From the NCBI RefSeq assembly GCF_029407905.1, contig NC_073627.1, positions 127,547,697 through 127,611,696 of the forward strand: 64,000 nt of DNA. Direction: 5' to 3'. Numbering within the stretch: the stretch's first letter is position 1; each line of letters starts with the position of its first letter. Source of the stretch: Bubalus kerabau (Eukaryota > Chordata > Mammalia > Artiodactyla > Bovidae). This document shows positions 12,557 through 25,593 of the stretch, piece after piece. The notes under the pieces were generated by a model. It was not told the DNA's origin, ran no database searches, and saw only the letters and a list, made by a program, of their open reading frames with translations. The position numbers were made by a program, and so were the translations under genes.

Positions 12557-13294
12557 TGGCAGAACAAACCTGGAGTCTCCCTCGTCTTCAGGAGAGCGCA
12601 ATCACTGCATTTGGGGCCTCAGGAGAGCATCATGACCTGCTCGAGCTTGAATGATGCTGCTGGTGGCCATTATCTTCACTTTACACCTGAGGCAACTGAG
12701 GCCCTGCTTGGTTGATGACCTGACTAAGACTCCCCAGGCTACAGACTTGGGCAGGGCAGGGGCCATTTCTCATATTTGTAACAGCCCAATATTGTTTAAA
12801 CGTTTCTTGTGTTTCCAGAATTTTCTGTGGTATGAGCCCCTGCTGGGAGTGGGTGCAGAGGCACCCAGCTCTGGGTGGTGGCAACACAAAGCTCTTACAC
12901 ACCCTGGTTGAAGCAGCAACACAAAGTGGGCTGCTCGTAGGTGCCAACAGCAGGGGTGTTTATGCTAGATCAGCCCCGGTGGTGTTCCCAGCTGTGAGTC
13001 CCATACCTATCTCTTTGATCCTCCTAACTGGGATCCCCCAGTATCCCATAACAAATTCACTTTCTGCTTAAAGTAGTGAGAGTGGAGTCTGTTGTTTGCA
13101 ACTAAAAGCCTGGTAGATAAAGTAACCCAGCTTTCAAAAATAGACCAGCACTGTTCTCATACATACAAGGACCGAGTTATTTGGGACTCAGGCTTGTTCC
13201 TATGGAGAGATAAGCCTCTTTTTCTGGTGGTAGTTCTGTTCAGACTGAATTGGTCAGAAGAGTAAAAGTACCACATCGCACACTGATTATTAAT

Positions 13295-13470
13295 ACAGGC
13301 TCTAGAATCAGGGTGACCTGAGTTTGAGTCCTCATTCTGCTACCTGCATGCTGTGTGACCTCAAGTAAGTTAATTAACCTTTCTGAGCCTTGCTCTCTTC
13401 ACTGGTAAAGATAATCCTATGCACTGTCTAGGGGATAGGATATTTGATAGGATAAAATGAGGGTAAGATA
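13295..13470 (+). repeat. MIR SINE fragment
   Basis: ggctctagaatcagggtgac, gctgtgtgacctcaagtaag, ttaattaacctttctgagcc follow the MIR core. Confidence 0.65.
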
Positions 13471-13782
13471 AAAACCCACATGAAGGGTTTTGCCCAGTAC
13501 CTGAACAATTAGCAAGTGCTCATTTGGATGAACAGAATTTTGATTCTTTTTCTCTTCTCCACACTGGTTCTGGCACCCCTCAAGGCACTGGGCCCATCCT
13601 AGCACAGGCTTTCTCATCATGGCACTCCTGCCTAAGGCTCTCTCACCCCCAGCCTATGAGCTCCTTAGGACAGAGGCCAAACTTTTCCATACCAGACACA
13701 CCTCCCACATGTATAATTGTGCATGTCAACTGGATTTCACTCTATCTTGAGCAGCAAAGGCCTCGGATGTGGTCTAGCCCCA

Positions 13783-13985
13783 CCCTCCCTTTGGCTCAGA
13801 GGTGAAAGTGTCTGCCTGGAATGCAGGAGACCTGGGTTTGATCCCTGGGTCAGGAAGATCTCCTGGAGAAGGAAATGGCAACCCACTCCAGTACTCTTGC
13901 CTGGAGAATCCCATGGAGGGAGGAGCCTGGTAGGCTACAGTCCATGGGGTCGCGAAGAGTTGGACACGACTGAGTGACTTCACTT
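13783..13985 (+). mobile_element. Bov-tA SINE
   Basis: tRNA-like part with ggtttgatccctgggtcagg, then the body with aaatggcaacccactccagt and ttggacacgactgagtgact. The head is diverged (ctccctttggctcagaggtg). It lies in PAX5 intron 9, antisense to the gene. Confidence 0.92.
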
Positions 13986-15916
13986 GGGCTGCTAGCTGCC
14001 CACACAATCAGGTGCAGACTTCTCAGTCTGGCATTCAAGGTCCCTCTCCTCCTACTCTATCCCATGGCTGCGCTTGCCCAAGCAGCTCCTGTCTCACTTC
14101 TCTCATTCTGGAACTTGCAGGCAAATGAGCCTATTGGACACCTCAAAAAATTAGAAAAAGGCAGCCATATCCCTGTGCTGGGGCTCAGGGCTCTGTGCCA
14201 TGCACGGGCTTGATTTCAGCCCCCACTTGTCCCCTTGGGCAGTGCACGGCCATACATGGAGATCCTAGGTCAACATGGCCTCACTGGTGTCATGTCCCCA
14301 TCACAAGGAATTCCTCCTACAGTCTGACCCAGGCCTCCTTTGTGCCACATCCCCTGTGGGTCTCTCAGTAGTGCTGGGACCAGAGCCCTGTACAAGGTCG
14401 ATTTGCAGGGAGCAGCTCCCTAGCTAAGGCTCCAGACCCACCTCCCCGACCCCATCCTTGCTGAAAGACTCTGGTTCAGGGTCAGCATTTGCCTCCTGAG
14501 ACTGACAACTGGGCCAACTCAGAACCCATACCTCTCAGGGGGGCTTGTTTAAGGAAAAGCATAAGGTAGGCAGAGACCTGGTTCAATACTTAGAAGTAAT
14601 TTTTACCAAACCCAAAAAAGAAGTCTAAGCCATCAGTCCACAGATTCAGCCCCTGCAGGAAGTCATAAAAGGTAAGAGCCTGGTCTTCTATATAATGAAA
14701 TCTGCAGGCACAGGTCTGGAGCACTAGCTGGCATTGGTCCTTATTTCACCAGAAGTTTTGCATGATAAACTTTCAAAATACTTTGGGCAGTCCAAGGCTC
14801 AAACGCATGGAAGATCGGCAGCCAAGAATGTACAGTGTCTGCGTCATTGTCTGTCCTAATCACCAAAGCAGGTCAGGGAAGGGGCCAAGGCTGTGACTTC
14901 ATGGCCTCCTTTGCAGACCCATGCCTAGCAACTTGAGTTTGAAGACATTAGGTTCGTGCCTTTTTGATGAAGTCTATGGTTCTCAGTCCTTAAATAATTC
15001 AGAGGACCCAGGGAATTAACAGGTTCTTGCTTAAGTAAGTCTTGCTAAGCTGTGAAGACAAACCTGGATGGTCTCAGAGGCCCTTCCACATCTGACCTTA
15101 GTGGAAATTACTCAGCTGATTGCTGGGGAGGGATCCATGTTGCTGCCTGGAGGCTGATGGGCTAGCTCCAACCCCAGGGTGACTGACATCTGTGAGGGGG
15201 ACCCTTGCCTCATGCTCCAAAACCATCAGCTCCAGCTCGGACTCACTCATGTAAGTTCACTGAAACAAAATAACGGGCTCTCCTTGGCCTTCCAAGATAG
15301 CCCTGTGGGGTGGCTCAAATATCTTTGATGATGCACACAGATCATGCTGGCCCCAGCCATTGACCATCTGCAGTCTAAGGCCTGAGCAGAGGCTGGGCAC
15401 CAACTGAGCTCGGCATAGCACAACTCGGCAGACCTTCAGACACAGGGCAACCAGTTTCCAGCGGTATCCACAGCAGACATCACTAATCAATATCCTTGCC
15501 TCAGAGTCCTTATCAAGACAGCCACTTCCAAACAACACAAATTGGTCCCTGGCTGCCCTTATTTAGAGATTTATCACCAACCTATTCAATGATCCTTAAG
15601 AAATATGTTACTCGTAGGCAGGCACTTTTCCTACTTTTCTCTTCCTTTCTCAATGGCCTTTTAAAATCTGTTCCCCTTCTGTGCCATCTCCCGTCATCCA
15701 CTATAACACAGGGGGACGGCTGACGGCACAAGCAAGGCTGGGGTGGTATTTGCTGTCCTGAAGCTCCAGCACAAACTCCCATGTTGCCAGTGTCTGGGGG
15801 GAGCTACCCACCCCCTCAGTGACCAGGCCTGATGATGTTTAGGGACCCTGGTCCAGTGAGGCCCTGATGGGCAGCCAATGGCCCAGGGGCCCCGCAAGGC
15901 CTCCGCCAGTACTCAC

Positions 15917-16003
15917 CGAGCAGCCCCGGGTTGGGGAACCTCCAGGAGTCGTTGTACGAGGGATACTGAGGGTGGCTGTAGGGGTTCCCGGAAAAATCAC
16001 TCC
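15917..16003 (-). CDS. PAX5: PAX5 exon 9 (C-terminal inhibitory region)
   Basis: This 87-bp minus-strand exon reads SDFSGNPYSHPQYPSYNDSW then RFPNPGLL, with split glycine codons at both ends. It matches about residues 339-366 of PAX5, between the activation domain and the C-terminal inhibitory tail. The acceptor is CACCACATGCAG before GGAGTGAT, preceded by a good pyrimidine tract (TATTTCTCTCCCACCC). The donor is CTCG then GTGAGT at 15916-15911. The incoming phase matches exon 8 and the outgoing phase matches exon 10. From memory, human PAX5 has [20 protein letters not shown] here, so three substitutions are seen (E to D, S to N, S to P). They need an alignment to confirm. Exon length divides by three, so skipping keeps the frame. 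A Bov-tA SINE lies about 190 bp upstream of the acceptor. Confidence 0.96.
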
Positions 16004-16194
16004 CTGCATGTGGTGGGTGGGAGAGAAATAGGAACCGAATGTCAAGTCAGGTTCGGAAAATGCCACCGGCACTTGTCTCCCTCACAAACTGCGGGTGCTT
16101 TGTGTAACTAATAAAAGCAAGTCCGGTCTGCCCCCTTACCACGTGGACAGCCGTCACTGGCATTGTCATTAGAACTTGATTCATAGGAGTGGAT

Positions 16195-16398
16195 GCCAGG
16201 TGACACGAGCGGTGAAGAATCCACCTCCCAATGCGGGAGAGGCAGGAGACACAGGTTCGATCCCTGGGTCAGGAAGATCCTCTGGAGGAGGGCACGGCAA
16301 CCCACTCCAGTATTCTTGCCTGGAGAATCCCATGAACAGAGGAGCCTGGTGGGCTACAGTCCATGGGTCGCAAAGAGTCGGACACGACTGAAGTGAAT
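16195..16398 (+). mobile_element. Bov-tA SINE near the PAX5 exon 9 acceptor
   Basis: Contains an intact B box (ggttcgatccctgggtcagg) and a Bov-A body ending gtcggacacgactgaagtg. Its left edge is about 190 bp from the exon 9 acceptor, in antisense orientation to PAX5. Confidence 0.92.
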
Positions 16399-17590
16399 TA
16401 GGACCCATGCACACATTTCCCCTTAGAACCTTTTCTTATTCTGGGAGTGAATACCAGTCTCTCACACATGTACCATTGAATCACCACATGCCAGGTGCTC
16501 CCTGGGGTAGCTGGCCCATTTTGCACATGAGAAAACTGACGCCCAGGGTCTCTCACAATACAGCCTGGAATCACCCAACCCAAGCCCAAAGGCCCAGACT
16601 GCTTGTTTCTCAGACCTCAGCCCTGACCGAGGTCACCCCAGGACCACAGTGTGGATGCAGTGCCACTCCCCATGTGTTTTCTGGCTCTGGACTGGAAGGC
16701 CAAAGATGACCCAACTCTGGTCTAGCCCTCTGGGCTGTGAATCCGGAGGTGGCTGCTCCCCAGGCCTCTCTCCAACGAGGAAGATGAGACATAAACTCAG
16801 ACCCTCTGCCAGGAGGAGGTGGATGGCACTTTGCTGACATGAAAGGACTAGCCAAAGGGCTGGAGGAACAGAGAAGAGCACGGGGTTGGGGCCTCTGGGC
16901 CTGGGGGGAGGGGCAGGAGCTGCAAGCCGCGCCAGGTGGGACAGCACTAGGTGTAGGGGGCAGAATGGAGCTTGAGGACGGTTCACTCCTGCCCAGCGGC
17001 TTGTGGAGCCATGATGCTTGCCTTTGGCACTTCCCTCCCTTCCAGCCGCAGGAGGGCCTCTTGACCACTGGGCAGTCACAGGAGAGGAGCCCAGAATCCC
17101 TGCCTTCAAACCTTGCCCCCTTGGCTCTGTAACAGGACAGGCCCCGCCTGTCGGCTCCCTGCCACTGGGGCTTCTGGGGGCACAAGGGCCCCTGTGCCTG
17201 TTATCAGGTTGTATGGGCAGCTGACTATTGAGTGGCTTTTTAGGCCACTAGTTACAGAGCATATGGTCCCCTCCCTGGCAGTGGTGACAGGAGTCTCCCA
17301 GCCCCATGAGACCACCCTCAGCACCATCCATGCTTCCATGGACTCTTTAGATGCCAAAGGGCCGAAAGGCAGGAGCCTCTAGAAGGGCCACCAGCCCCAA
17401 GTCAGGACTTGGAGCACCGCTCTTCCCTGGGAGGCCTCAGCTGACATCTTAGGGCCCCTGGGGCTCCACCAGGTGCAGTGGGAACAAAACAGCAGGGCTG
17501 AGAGCCAGCCGCTCACAGCCCTCAGGCCCAGCTGGCCTCCTCCCCACTTCCACCAGCAACCGCAGGCAGAATGTGTGCGTGTGCGCGCGC

Positions 17591-17609
17591 TCACACACAC
17601 ACACACACG
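17591..17609 (+). repeat. (CA)n microsatellite
   Basis: About nine CA units between gcgcgc and gcacac, in intron 8. Confidence 0.9.
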
Positions 17610-19349
17610 CACACATGTGCTCCTCCTTGGGCCTCTCTGGGGGCCACTCCCAGCCTGACAGGCTGAGCTTTCCAATTCTCTGTTTTTTATGCCTCAGTGG
17701 TCAGGGTGTCAGGTTCCGGCGAACGAGGGAGAGCACGGTGACAGTGCGGGGCCGCGGCAGCTCAGCCCCCGGCGTATCCGTCAGCGCCAGGCACCTCCTC
17801 CTCCTCCTGGGGGGTCAGGTGGGGGAGCAGAGAGACCGAGCTGCCTGGAGAAGGGGGACAGCAGCACTTCCCCCGGGGCTCTGGGCACCCTCAGGGCTGC
17901 CCCATCAGAGGCGCTTCCTGACAGCACAGCGCCTGGCCCAGGGCATTGGGCTATACCGGCTAAGGCTGTCTCGGCAACTCCATCTAGCAGCACCGGGCCC
18001 ATCTGAGGCCCAGCTCCAAGGCCACCTCTTCCAGGAAGCCTCCTTGATCTCCAGCCCCTCAAAGTACAAGTCTTGGGCCTGTTCAACTGGAGCTACTTAG
18101 TTAACTGTGTCTGTTATCCATTCTGCACCCTCCCCCCAACTTTGTCCCCAGATTGGCAACAGGCCATAAACAGTTCCAACTCCTCTAGAGGATGTGCCTA
18201 AGTCAGTGTTGCTCAGCATCCTGGACCACGTCCCCACCTGCCTGACCTTCTAGAATCTCACTCAGATACCTCTTCCTCTGGGAAGCCCCCCTCAACCCCG
18301 TCCTGGAGTGTACTCCATCTCCTGCTGTGCCCAACACCAGATTTGCCCTGTGACATGGGAGTGTCTGTCTTCAGGTCGGTGTGTGACTCCTCTCAGCACC
18401 CACATGCCACCCACCCCCCGTGTAACACCCCGTCCACAGCAGACGGTCAGTGCTCCAAGAACCACAAGTAGCTCGCCACCTCCACTGTAACACCGTGCTC
18501 TTGTCTGCACAGCTCTCTCCCTCACCTCCTTCCAGGCTCTACTCCAAAGTCACTTCTAAACATTGCAATTCCCATGGAAACACCTTCCACTTTCCCTGCT
18601 TAACTTTTCTCCATAGAACTGATCACAAGCTAACATATCTTACTAATTGTGCTCATCTTTCTTGTTAATTCTATGTCCTCCACTAGGAGGTAAGCGCCCC
18701 GGGGCCAGGGAGTGTATGCTCGCATCCCCATGTCTAGCAGGCCCTGAAAACCATTCGTTAAATGAATGAAAGTGTGGGACCTCCTCCGTCTACCTGAGAT
18801 GACTCTCATGGCTTCCATTATTAACACCAATAGCCAGGGGTTTCTTGAGCACCTACTGTGTGCCAAGATTCAAGCCAGTTTATTTGATCCATTGCCCAGG
18901 TTCCATCCACCATGCTGTCCTGCTCCCTGGTGGAAGAAATGAACTTCCAGGGACCCACCCCGCCTGGTGTGTTTAGAGCAGTGGTGTGGTGGTCCCCTCA
19001 ATGGGCCACTGTCCTGTGAGATGCCCCATGAAAGTGCACCCTCTGGGTAAAGGGAGCTTGACCATCTCTGGGGCAACAGGTCGACCTCAGGGCTGGTCCA
19101 GCCATATGCTGGGGCCTCTGGATGAAATGCCCCACAGGCAGCTGGCAGGGCGTGGGCAGTCCTCACCCATGAGATGTGGGGGTGGGGTGGGGGTGGGGCA
19201 GGTCCTCAGTTGCCGAGGAAGATGCCTGTCTGTAGACCTGGCCTAGCTCAGCCAGAAAGATGGCTGGGGAGAAGAAGACCACCCAGACTCGAGCCCACAT
19301 GAAGCCACTGAACCCAGTGGGCCTCAGTCAGTCTGGCACAGAAGCTGAG

Positions 19350-19560
19350 AGCAACGGTTCTGGAGCCAGACTGCTGCAGCCCAGATCCTGCATCTGCCTA
19401 TTCCTAGCTCAACAGGTTGACCGTCAGCAGGATGCTCTCTGTGCCAGTTTTCTCCTCAGTAGTCGGGACAATGAATAGATCTCACTGCCCATGGTCATTG
19501 CGAGACTGATGATACACAGTGTCTGGCATGCAGTGACTGCTCAGCAAATGTCAGCCACAA
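19350..19560 (+). repeat. MIR SINE fragment
   Basis: ggttctggagccagactgct, ctgtgccagttttctcctca, and the MIR end tgtctggcatgcagtgactg then ctcagcaaatg. Confidence 0.55.
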
Positions 19561-21551
19561 GGACCACGACCTGACATCAGTTACCAAGGCTTCCTCCACA
19601 TCTAGAATCTCATGTAACTTTCCTGACGGTCCTGTGAAGTTCCCAAGATGGGTGCATCTGTCTGCATTTTATACGAGCAAATGGAGGCTCAGGAAGGTGG
19701 GGGGACTTGTCTAGGGTAGGGGGCAACTCCAAGTCCAGCTTCCTGTCTCCCAGCCCAGGGCCTTCTGCCCATGTGACACCATGACACTGCCTTCCCACCC
19801 CGGGGCCTCTGTCTTCCATTTGTACAAGGGCAGGTGAGACCCAGTGATGTCCAAAGACCCTTCCGGTCTTCTGAGCCTGAATTTCACTTCTCAGGTGTCA
19901 TGGTGCTCCCAGTAGGGAGGGAGGCCCCCTCCTGGAGGCTCTGTGGGCTCCACCAGATGATGGCTTCCTTTGGGACTAGAGGTTTCAATCTCCTGCTGTG
20001 TCTCCCTTGCTTAAATTCACCACCATCACAGCACCCGAGGAGCATTCACCTTCTTTCCTTTAAATCTTAGGACTGTAGCTTAGAAAAGTGATTCTGGTCC
20101 AGCCATGAGAAGTTCCAGGAAAACACTAGGGATGCTTTCTGCGGGGAGAGGAGCATATGAGCAGGAGGGGTAGGGGTTTGATGTGTGGAGGGAGACAGGA
20201 CATTCCGGGCACAAGCAGAAGTCTGGAGTTGGGGGGTCAGAATGTGCCCCCGGCACAGCCAGGTCTTCACAAGGCTCCAGCAGAGGCAGCCCAAGGAGCA
20301 GAGCTGAAAAGCAGAAACATCGTGCTTTTCTCCCTTTAGGGCTGGGACTGGAGAGGCCTTCAGACTTGTCAGTACCAGGACCTGGAGGACAGGCTGGAAG
20401 AGGTGAGCCCACGGTCAGGGAGAAGCTGTGGCCGCAACCCACGGGAACAGGCGAGGGGAATGTCCACAGGCACAGAATGACGTTCCTCAACGGCAGGAGT
20501 GAGATTGAGAAGGCAGAACGTGAGAGTCCCACTTCTGGCTCATGGTTGGGGTCCGGGAGGAGCGGCCAGATGGCCCAAGACAGACAGAGCTCTCACCATG
20601 ACACTTCTCTTATGACCAAGGACACCATGGGGCTCTCACCTCCTTTTGCTAACTGATGCATGCTTTGGGCATCTCTCAAACATACCAGCCCATTTAAACT
20701 GGGCAACCTTTTCTTTATGCATTAACAGAAAAGCTCCTGTGATGCCCAGTGGGGGTGCCGGCCCCTGCCCAGCAGCTGTCACTCAGCAGGCAGCAAGACC
20801 TCCATCTGAGGAATTCACAGCACACAGGCCCTCCTCGGAGATGGCTCCTGGGCCGTCTGCAGGTGCACCCCCAGAAGCCCCCAAGAACTCTCCACAACGA
20901 AACATGCATCATGATCTCCTCCATCTCCAGCACCCCCAGGAGTGAGCAGTCCTGAGGAGAAAGCAAGACTGGACCTTCTGAGACAAGGCCTGGGATCTGC
21001 CCTGGGAGCTGGGCCCCCACACTGTGCTAGGAAAGTGGGGAGGGGCAGGGGAGGGGGTTGCCCAGAGGCGGGTGTGGGCTTAGTGTGGCAGGGCTCAGAG
21101 GGAGCTTGCCTCCATGCTCTATAGTGGCCTTAGGGAAGTAACAGAACCTCTTTGGGTTCTTCTCATCGTGAATATGGGCCTAATAAAAACCTACATCATA
21201 GGACTGGTGAGAGGTAAATGAGGTAATATTGTTGGAAGCACAGAATTACCTTTTCCCCTGCCAAGGAGACTGGGGAAGCTGGGGAGAGAGGGGAAAGGAA
21301 AAGGCCTCCTCTAAAGACTGAATCAGTCCCTAAAAGGAATTTTATAGCTTTATTTATTTTTATTGCTGAGTTCTTGGATGTGCAAAAGGAGGCCCAGAGC
21401 AGGGTTCAGGAGTGAGGATGGAGAGGGCTCAAAGTTAGTGCGTGAGAGAACGCCAGGACCTGAACTGGGGGAGGTTCTATTATCAAGAGGGAGCGGGGAG
21501 ACAAAAGGAGATGCCGTGAGGGTGGAGAACATTCAAGAAGTGAGTGTCTAG

Positions 21552-21762
21552 GGGACTTCCCTGGTGGTCTACTGGCTGACTCTGCACTCCAGTGAGGGGG
21601 CCTGGGTTTGATCCCTGGACAGGGAACTAGATCCCACATACCGCAACTAAGATTTCGCATGCCGTAATAAAGCGATCATGCTGCAAGGAGGACTGAAGAC
21701 TCCGAGTGCCACAACTAAGACCCAGCACAGACAAATAAATAAATAAAATATTGAAAAAAAAG
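21552..21762 (+). mobile_element. CHR-type SINE (tRNA-Glu derived)
   Basis: Begins ggggacttccctggtggtct, has ggtttgatccctggacaggg, and ends in a (AAAT)n/A-rich tail after 'acaactaagacccagcacag'. This is the CHR-2-like layout of whale-hippo-ruminant SINEs. It is older than Bov-tA. Confidence 0.85.
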
Positions 21763-22444
21763 AAGTAGACGTCTAACTCCCATTTTAAGCCATCCACATT
21801 GGGACATAAAGCCTACTACACGCTCAAATGCCTATATGACTGGGCTGATGTTTTCTCCCCACGTGGAAATCAGAGGAAGCAGCTGAGTGCCACATTTGGG
21901 CAGCCAGTGGCATTGAGGTGAAAGACTGTGGTCCAAGAACAGTATGGATCACAGAGCCCAAGAATTCCGTGACATCAGGAAGCTGCAACCACAGGTGGGC
22001 ATGTCTGGGTGAAGTTAGGAAGCATCCAGAAGGCGTGGTACTCCATCTTAGGATAACCCACCCAAGATGTTAGAGCAGAGAATGCTGGGTGAGGGATTTG
22101 GCCTCTCACTGGGTATCCGAGGAACTAGCAATCACTCCCCTCATTCCCACCCACCCCCCAGCAACCCACTTCTTCCCAGAACTAATGCAAAGTAAACCTG
22201 GCCATCACCCTCTCTCTACATCACAAATTTACCTTACATTAAACCTGCCCAACCTCTGCTGGGACTCATCATTCCAGATCATATGGACCAGAAAAACTTG
22301 AAAGATAATTTCCTTCAGCCTCCCCTTCCCCAGGGCCACATGGCCAGGCAGGGCCACAGCAGGATCAGGACACTTGCCTATCCCTAGGTCCTCGGGCTTC
22401 CACCATCCCAGGGAGAGCTTCACTGGGCCGGCCAGCCCTCTCCT

Positions 22445-22810
22445 CCCCATTCCCCCGCTCTGGTATGTCTGAGAATTTTCAAACACAGAGCAAAGTTGAA
22501 AGAATTTTATCGTGAACACTGTGTACCCACTACCTAATTCCATCATCAATTTTCTTACACTTGCTTATCAACTCTGTCTCCCTCCAGCCTTTCATTCATC
22601 TTATCTTTTGCGTATTTCAAAGTAAATTGGAAACATCAATACACTTCCCCTAAGTACTTCAGCATGCATATCATTAACCGAAATTCATTACTTGTTTAAA
22701 AGTTTTTTCTTTTGATATAAAGTGTACACATAATGAAATGCACAAGTCTTAAATATACTATCACTGTGTTTTGACAAATACACACACATGTGTCATCCAA
22801 ACCTCTATCG
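22445..22810. mobile_element. Ancient L1-type 3' region fragment
   Basis: Stretches such as tttcaaagtaaattggaaac, cttcagcatgcatatcatta and taatgaaatgcacaagtctt match the style of old mammalian L1 3' regions. They are diverged and noncoding. Confidence 0.5.
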
Positions 22811-23156
22811 AGATACAGAACCTTGAACTTCACCCCAGAGAAGGAAAGTTCTCTTCCGCCAGAGAAGGGGGTCTTTTGACCTGCTGAGAACCCAGTTACT
22901 TGGTGATCTGACTGAGTCATTCCCCCATGAATACGGAACTCTACGATTAGCATTGACAATCCAAACCTTGATTGCTGAAAGGCCCCTGACCTGCAAATCA
23001 AAAGCCCTTGCAAAGCTATTGTACTAAACAGAATCAAGCTGAGGAATGGATGTTCTCCCTTCAAAGACCCAGAAAGAAAGCAGAGGTTTAAGAGATTTAG
23101 GATAAATGGTGGATTTTCCCAAAACAGCACTGTCTTCCAAACATAGAAGAGTTGGC

Positions 23157-23159
<3 letters not shown>

Positions 23160-23188
<29 letters not shown>
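23160..23188 (+). repeat. Poly-A run
   Basis: 29 consecutive A. No AATAAA lies in the 30 bases before it, so a processed-transcript tail is not shown. Confidence 0.95.
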
Positions 23189-23190
<2 letters not shown>

Positions 23191-23794
23191 AGGTAACTAG
23201 AAAGGATTGATTGAAATTAAAAGTTTACAGGAGGCCACAAGAAAAGGCACGGAATGCAGCTGCCCTGAAGATGCCAGGGCTGGGAAAAACCATCAGAATC
23301 AGAAATGTTTTCAGTTTACCCTTCGTTAAAAGCTCAGAGATGGCAAGAAAGTCGAAGTTTCCTAAAATTCTCTGAAGTGACAGGTAAACGGGCTCAGTGT
23401 AGCTCTTAATTAACCCAGAACGACACCTGCCAGATGATGGGGATTTGCAGAGCGCGCCGGGGGCCGACCCCATCTGCAGATGGTGGGCTCCCACCTCTGC
23501 TCCAGACCTTGGCTGCCTGTAATTAACATACGGAAAGTCTTTCAAAGTGACTTCACTGCCAAGTTCTATTTCTGAAGGATTCAGACTGGGCTTTGAAGGA
23601 AAATCTTTGCAGAGGAAGAGGAAGGAAGGATTTGAAAAGGGCCTGTGAGATTTCTCCAGTCGCTCTCTGCAGTTTTGTAGAACTGCGTGATGCACTGTGG
23701 CTCGGGGTCAGTGGGTACCTGGGCATATACAACCCTGTCTATGGCCAGAGTGATCCTGATCATAGCACCCAACATGGCATTGTCAGCCTTGCAA

Positions 23795-23955
23795 ATATAT
23801 TACATATTATTTATATAATTACATTATATAATATACCACATATTATTATAACATACACACATATATATTATTACATATACACACGAGTGTACATACAATA
23901 TGTATAACACACACATATACACATATACCCATATGCCCACACACACACTAGATTC
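23795..23955. repeat. AT/CA-rich simple repeat
   Basis: An imperfect mixture of TA, TATATT and ACAC units (for example ttacattatataatatacc and cacacacatatacacatata). Confidence 0.9.
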
Positions 23956-25395
23956 TGGGGCTCTGTCAAGTCTCTGAGTGACCTTGATCAAGTTTTTCTT
24001 TTCACCCAGACTCAGTTTTCTCATCTGTATAGGTGGCGTATATGGGAGAGATTTAAATAGCTGACCTCAAAGGGCTTTCATCACTCAGATCCTCTTCTTT
24101 CCCACTTTCACTACACCCGTTACCACCCTAGTCCACATGAAGGCCGAGGTTTCTCAACCATCCTCTCTCCAGAGCCAGACCTTCCTGGGCTTCCAACAGA
24201 GAAAGGATAACCCAAGCAAGCTTGGTAAAGGTCAGCTCTGTCAACCCAGACAGCCCAGCACACAGAGCATCGATCTGTCCCTGGAAAAAACCTCTTCTCC
24301 CACCAGCAAGGCCAGCCACGAAGGCCTTCAGAAAAACCAAGAGAGGAGAAAAACCGAGGCAGAGGGCAAGAGTGAGGGGGAGAATGTAGAATGTCTCGTT
24401 TCTGCTTCTCTAGGGAGCCGTGGACGTCACAGCTGGACAGCGGTGCTGGCCAGGGCGCAGTGAGACAGAGCCGCAGGCCAGGGCAGAGGCAGGGTCCTGC
24501 CCCCGGCCTTGGTCCCCTGTACAGAGGAGGCTGCATGCCTTCAGCCCCCTTCCTGTTATCTACAACCACAGACCCTGAATACTGGAAGCCTTCAGGGAAC
24601 TCAGGGGAAACAATACAACAGTCACATCTCAGTGCCTCCAACATGGACCACGGGGCCTGCGCAGACCCCACTAGCTGGCTGCCCATCAGAGGCAAGAAGT
24701 GGGCTTCCTGAGCCACGTGGGGCCAGCAGAAACAGCTGCTGCTGTGACCAGAGCTGCTTGGTTTTCATTGTTTGTTTATTTTCCACGCTGTATTATTTCT
24801 TCCCTGGCTGCCCAGTGTTTTGAAGGGGCAAGTGTGTCATCAGCTACAGAACAAGCGATTTACAACTGTCTTATTCCCAAGGCTGACTTCCTCTCTTTCT
24901 GTGATGTGCCTGGCCCCTGTAGGTATTTCCATGTGTGACCCATGGCTATGCTATGACTCATATTGAGCAGTTCTGGTTCCATTTTAATCTGTTCTCTTGC
25001 TGTGGTATTATTCCAAAATTCTGTCCCAATGTTCTCATTTAAGCCAACAATGCACATGAAAACAGTGTTTCACTAGGGCGTAAGACAACCCCTGATTTGT
25101 GAGTATGTGTAAAGAACAGTGGAGTCCTTAGTTTCCAGTGTGCCCTTACCTGGGAGTGCCCACAGGCAGCACATGTGTGAGGACCAAGCTGCAAGGTAAT
25201 GCCCAGGATTCTCAGATGGGATTCAAGGCCCTGCAGGGTCTGTCCCAGAGTTTCCCAGCCATATCTCCCACTGCCCCACCGCTCTTCATCTGAAACACCA
25301 CCTTCCTCTTGCTCCTCATGTCCAGTTCCCCACCTTATCAAAAGCTGGCTCAAATACCACCTCTTTCAGGTAGCCTTTCTGGATTGATGATCCCC

Positions 25396-25593
25396 ACTTC
25401 CCTGGTGGCTCAGAGGTTAAAGCGTCTGCCTGCAATGCAGGAGACCCAGGTTCGATCCCTGGGTTGGGAAGATCCCCTGGAGAAGGAAATGGAAACCCAC
25501 TCCAGTATTCTTGCTTGGAGAATCCCATGGACGGAGGAGCCTGGTAGGTTGCAAAGAGTCGGACACGACTGAGCAACTTCACTTTCACTTTCA
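25396..25593 (+). mobile_element. Bov-tA SINE
   Basis: Head cttccctggtggctcagagg, intact B box ggttcgatccctgggttggg, and body ending gagcaacttcactttcactt. It is well preserved, with a short deletion before gcaaagagtcggacacg. Confidence 0.93.

Larger units (their letters stand above)
8956..15916 (-). other. PAX5: PAX5 intron 9
   Basis: A 6,961-bp intron between GTGAGT (15916-15911) and TTTCAG (8961-8956). It contains two Bov-tA SINEs (12364-12556, 13783-13985), MIR fragments, a (GT)n tract at 11441-11462 and a low-repeat AT-rich stretch near 11690-11930. No additional exon was recognised. Confidence 0.85.

Noticed and set aside
16195..16398. tRNA gene from the B-box-like sequence in Bov-tA copies
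   Set aside because: The tRNA-like part is truncated and fused to a Bov-A body, so it is a SINE promoter and not a tRNA gene.
23160..23188. 29-A run as the tail of a processed pseudogene
   Set aside because: No poly(A) signal, no upstream frame of a known gene and no clear flanking duplication.
24120..24716. 198-codon minus-strand frame
   Set aside because: No recognisable domain and several overlapping frames on both strands. Intronic GC-rich sequence explains it.
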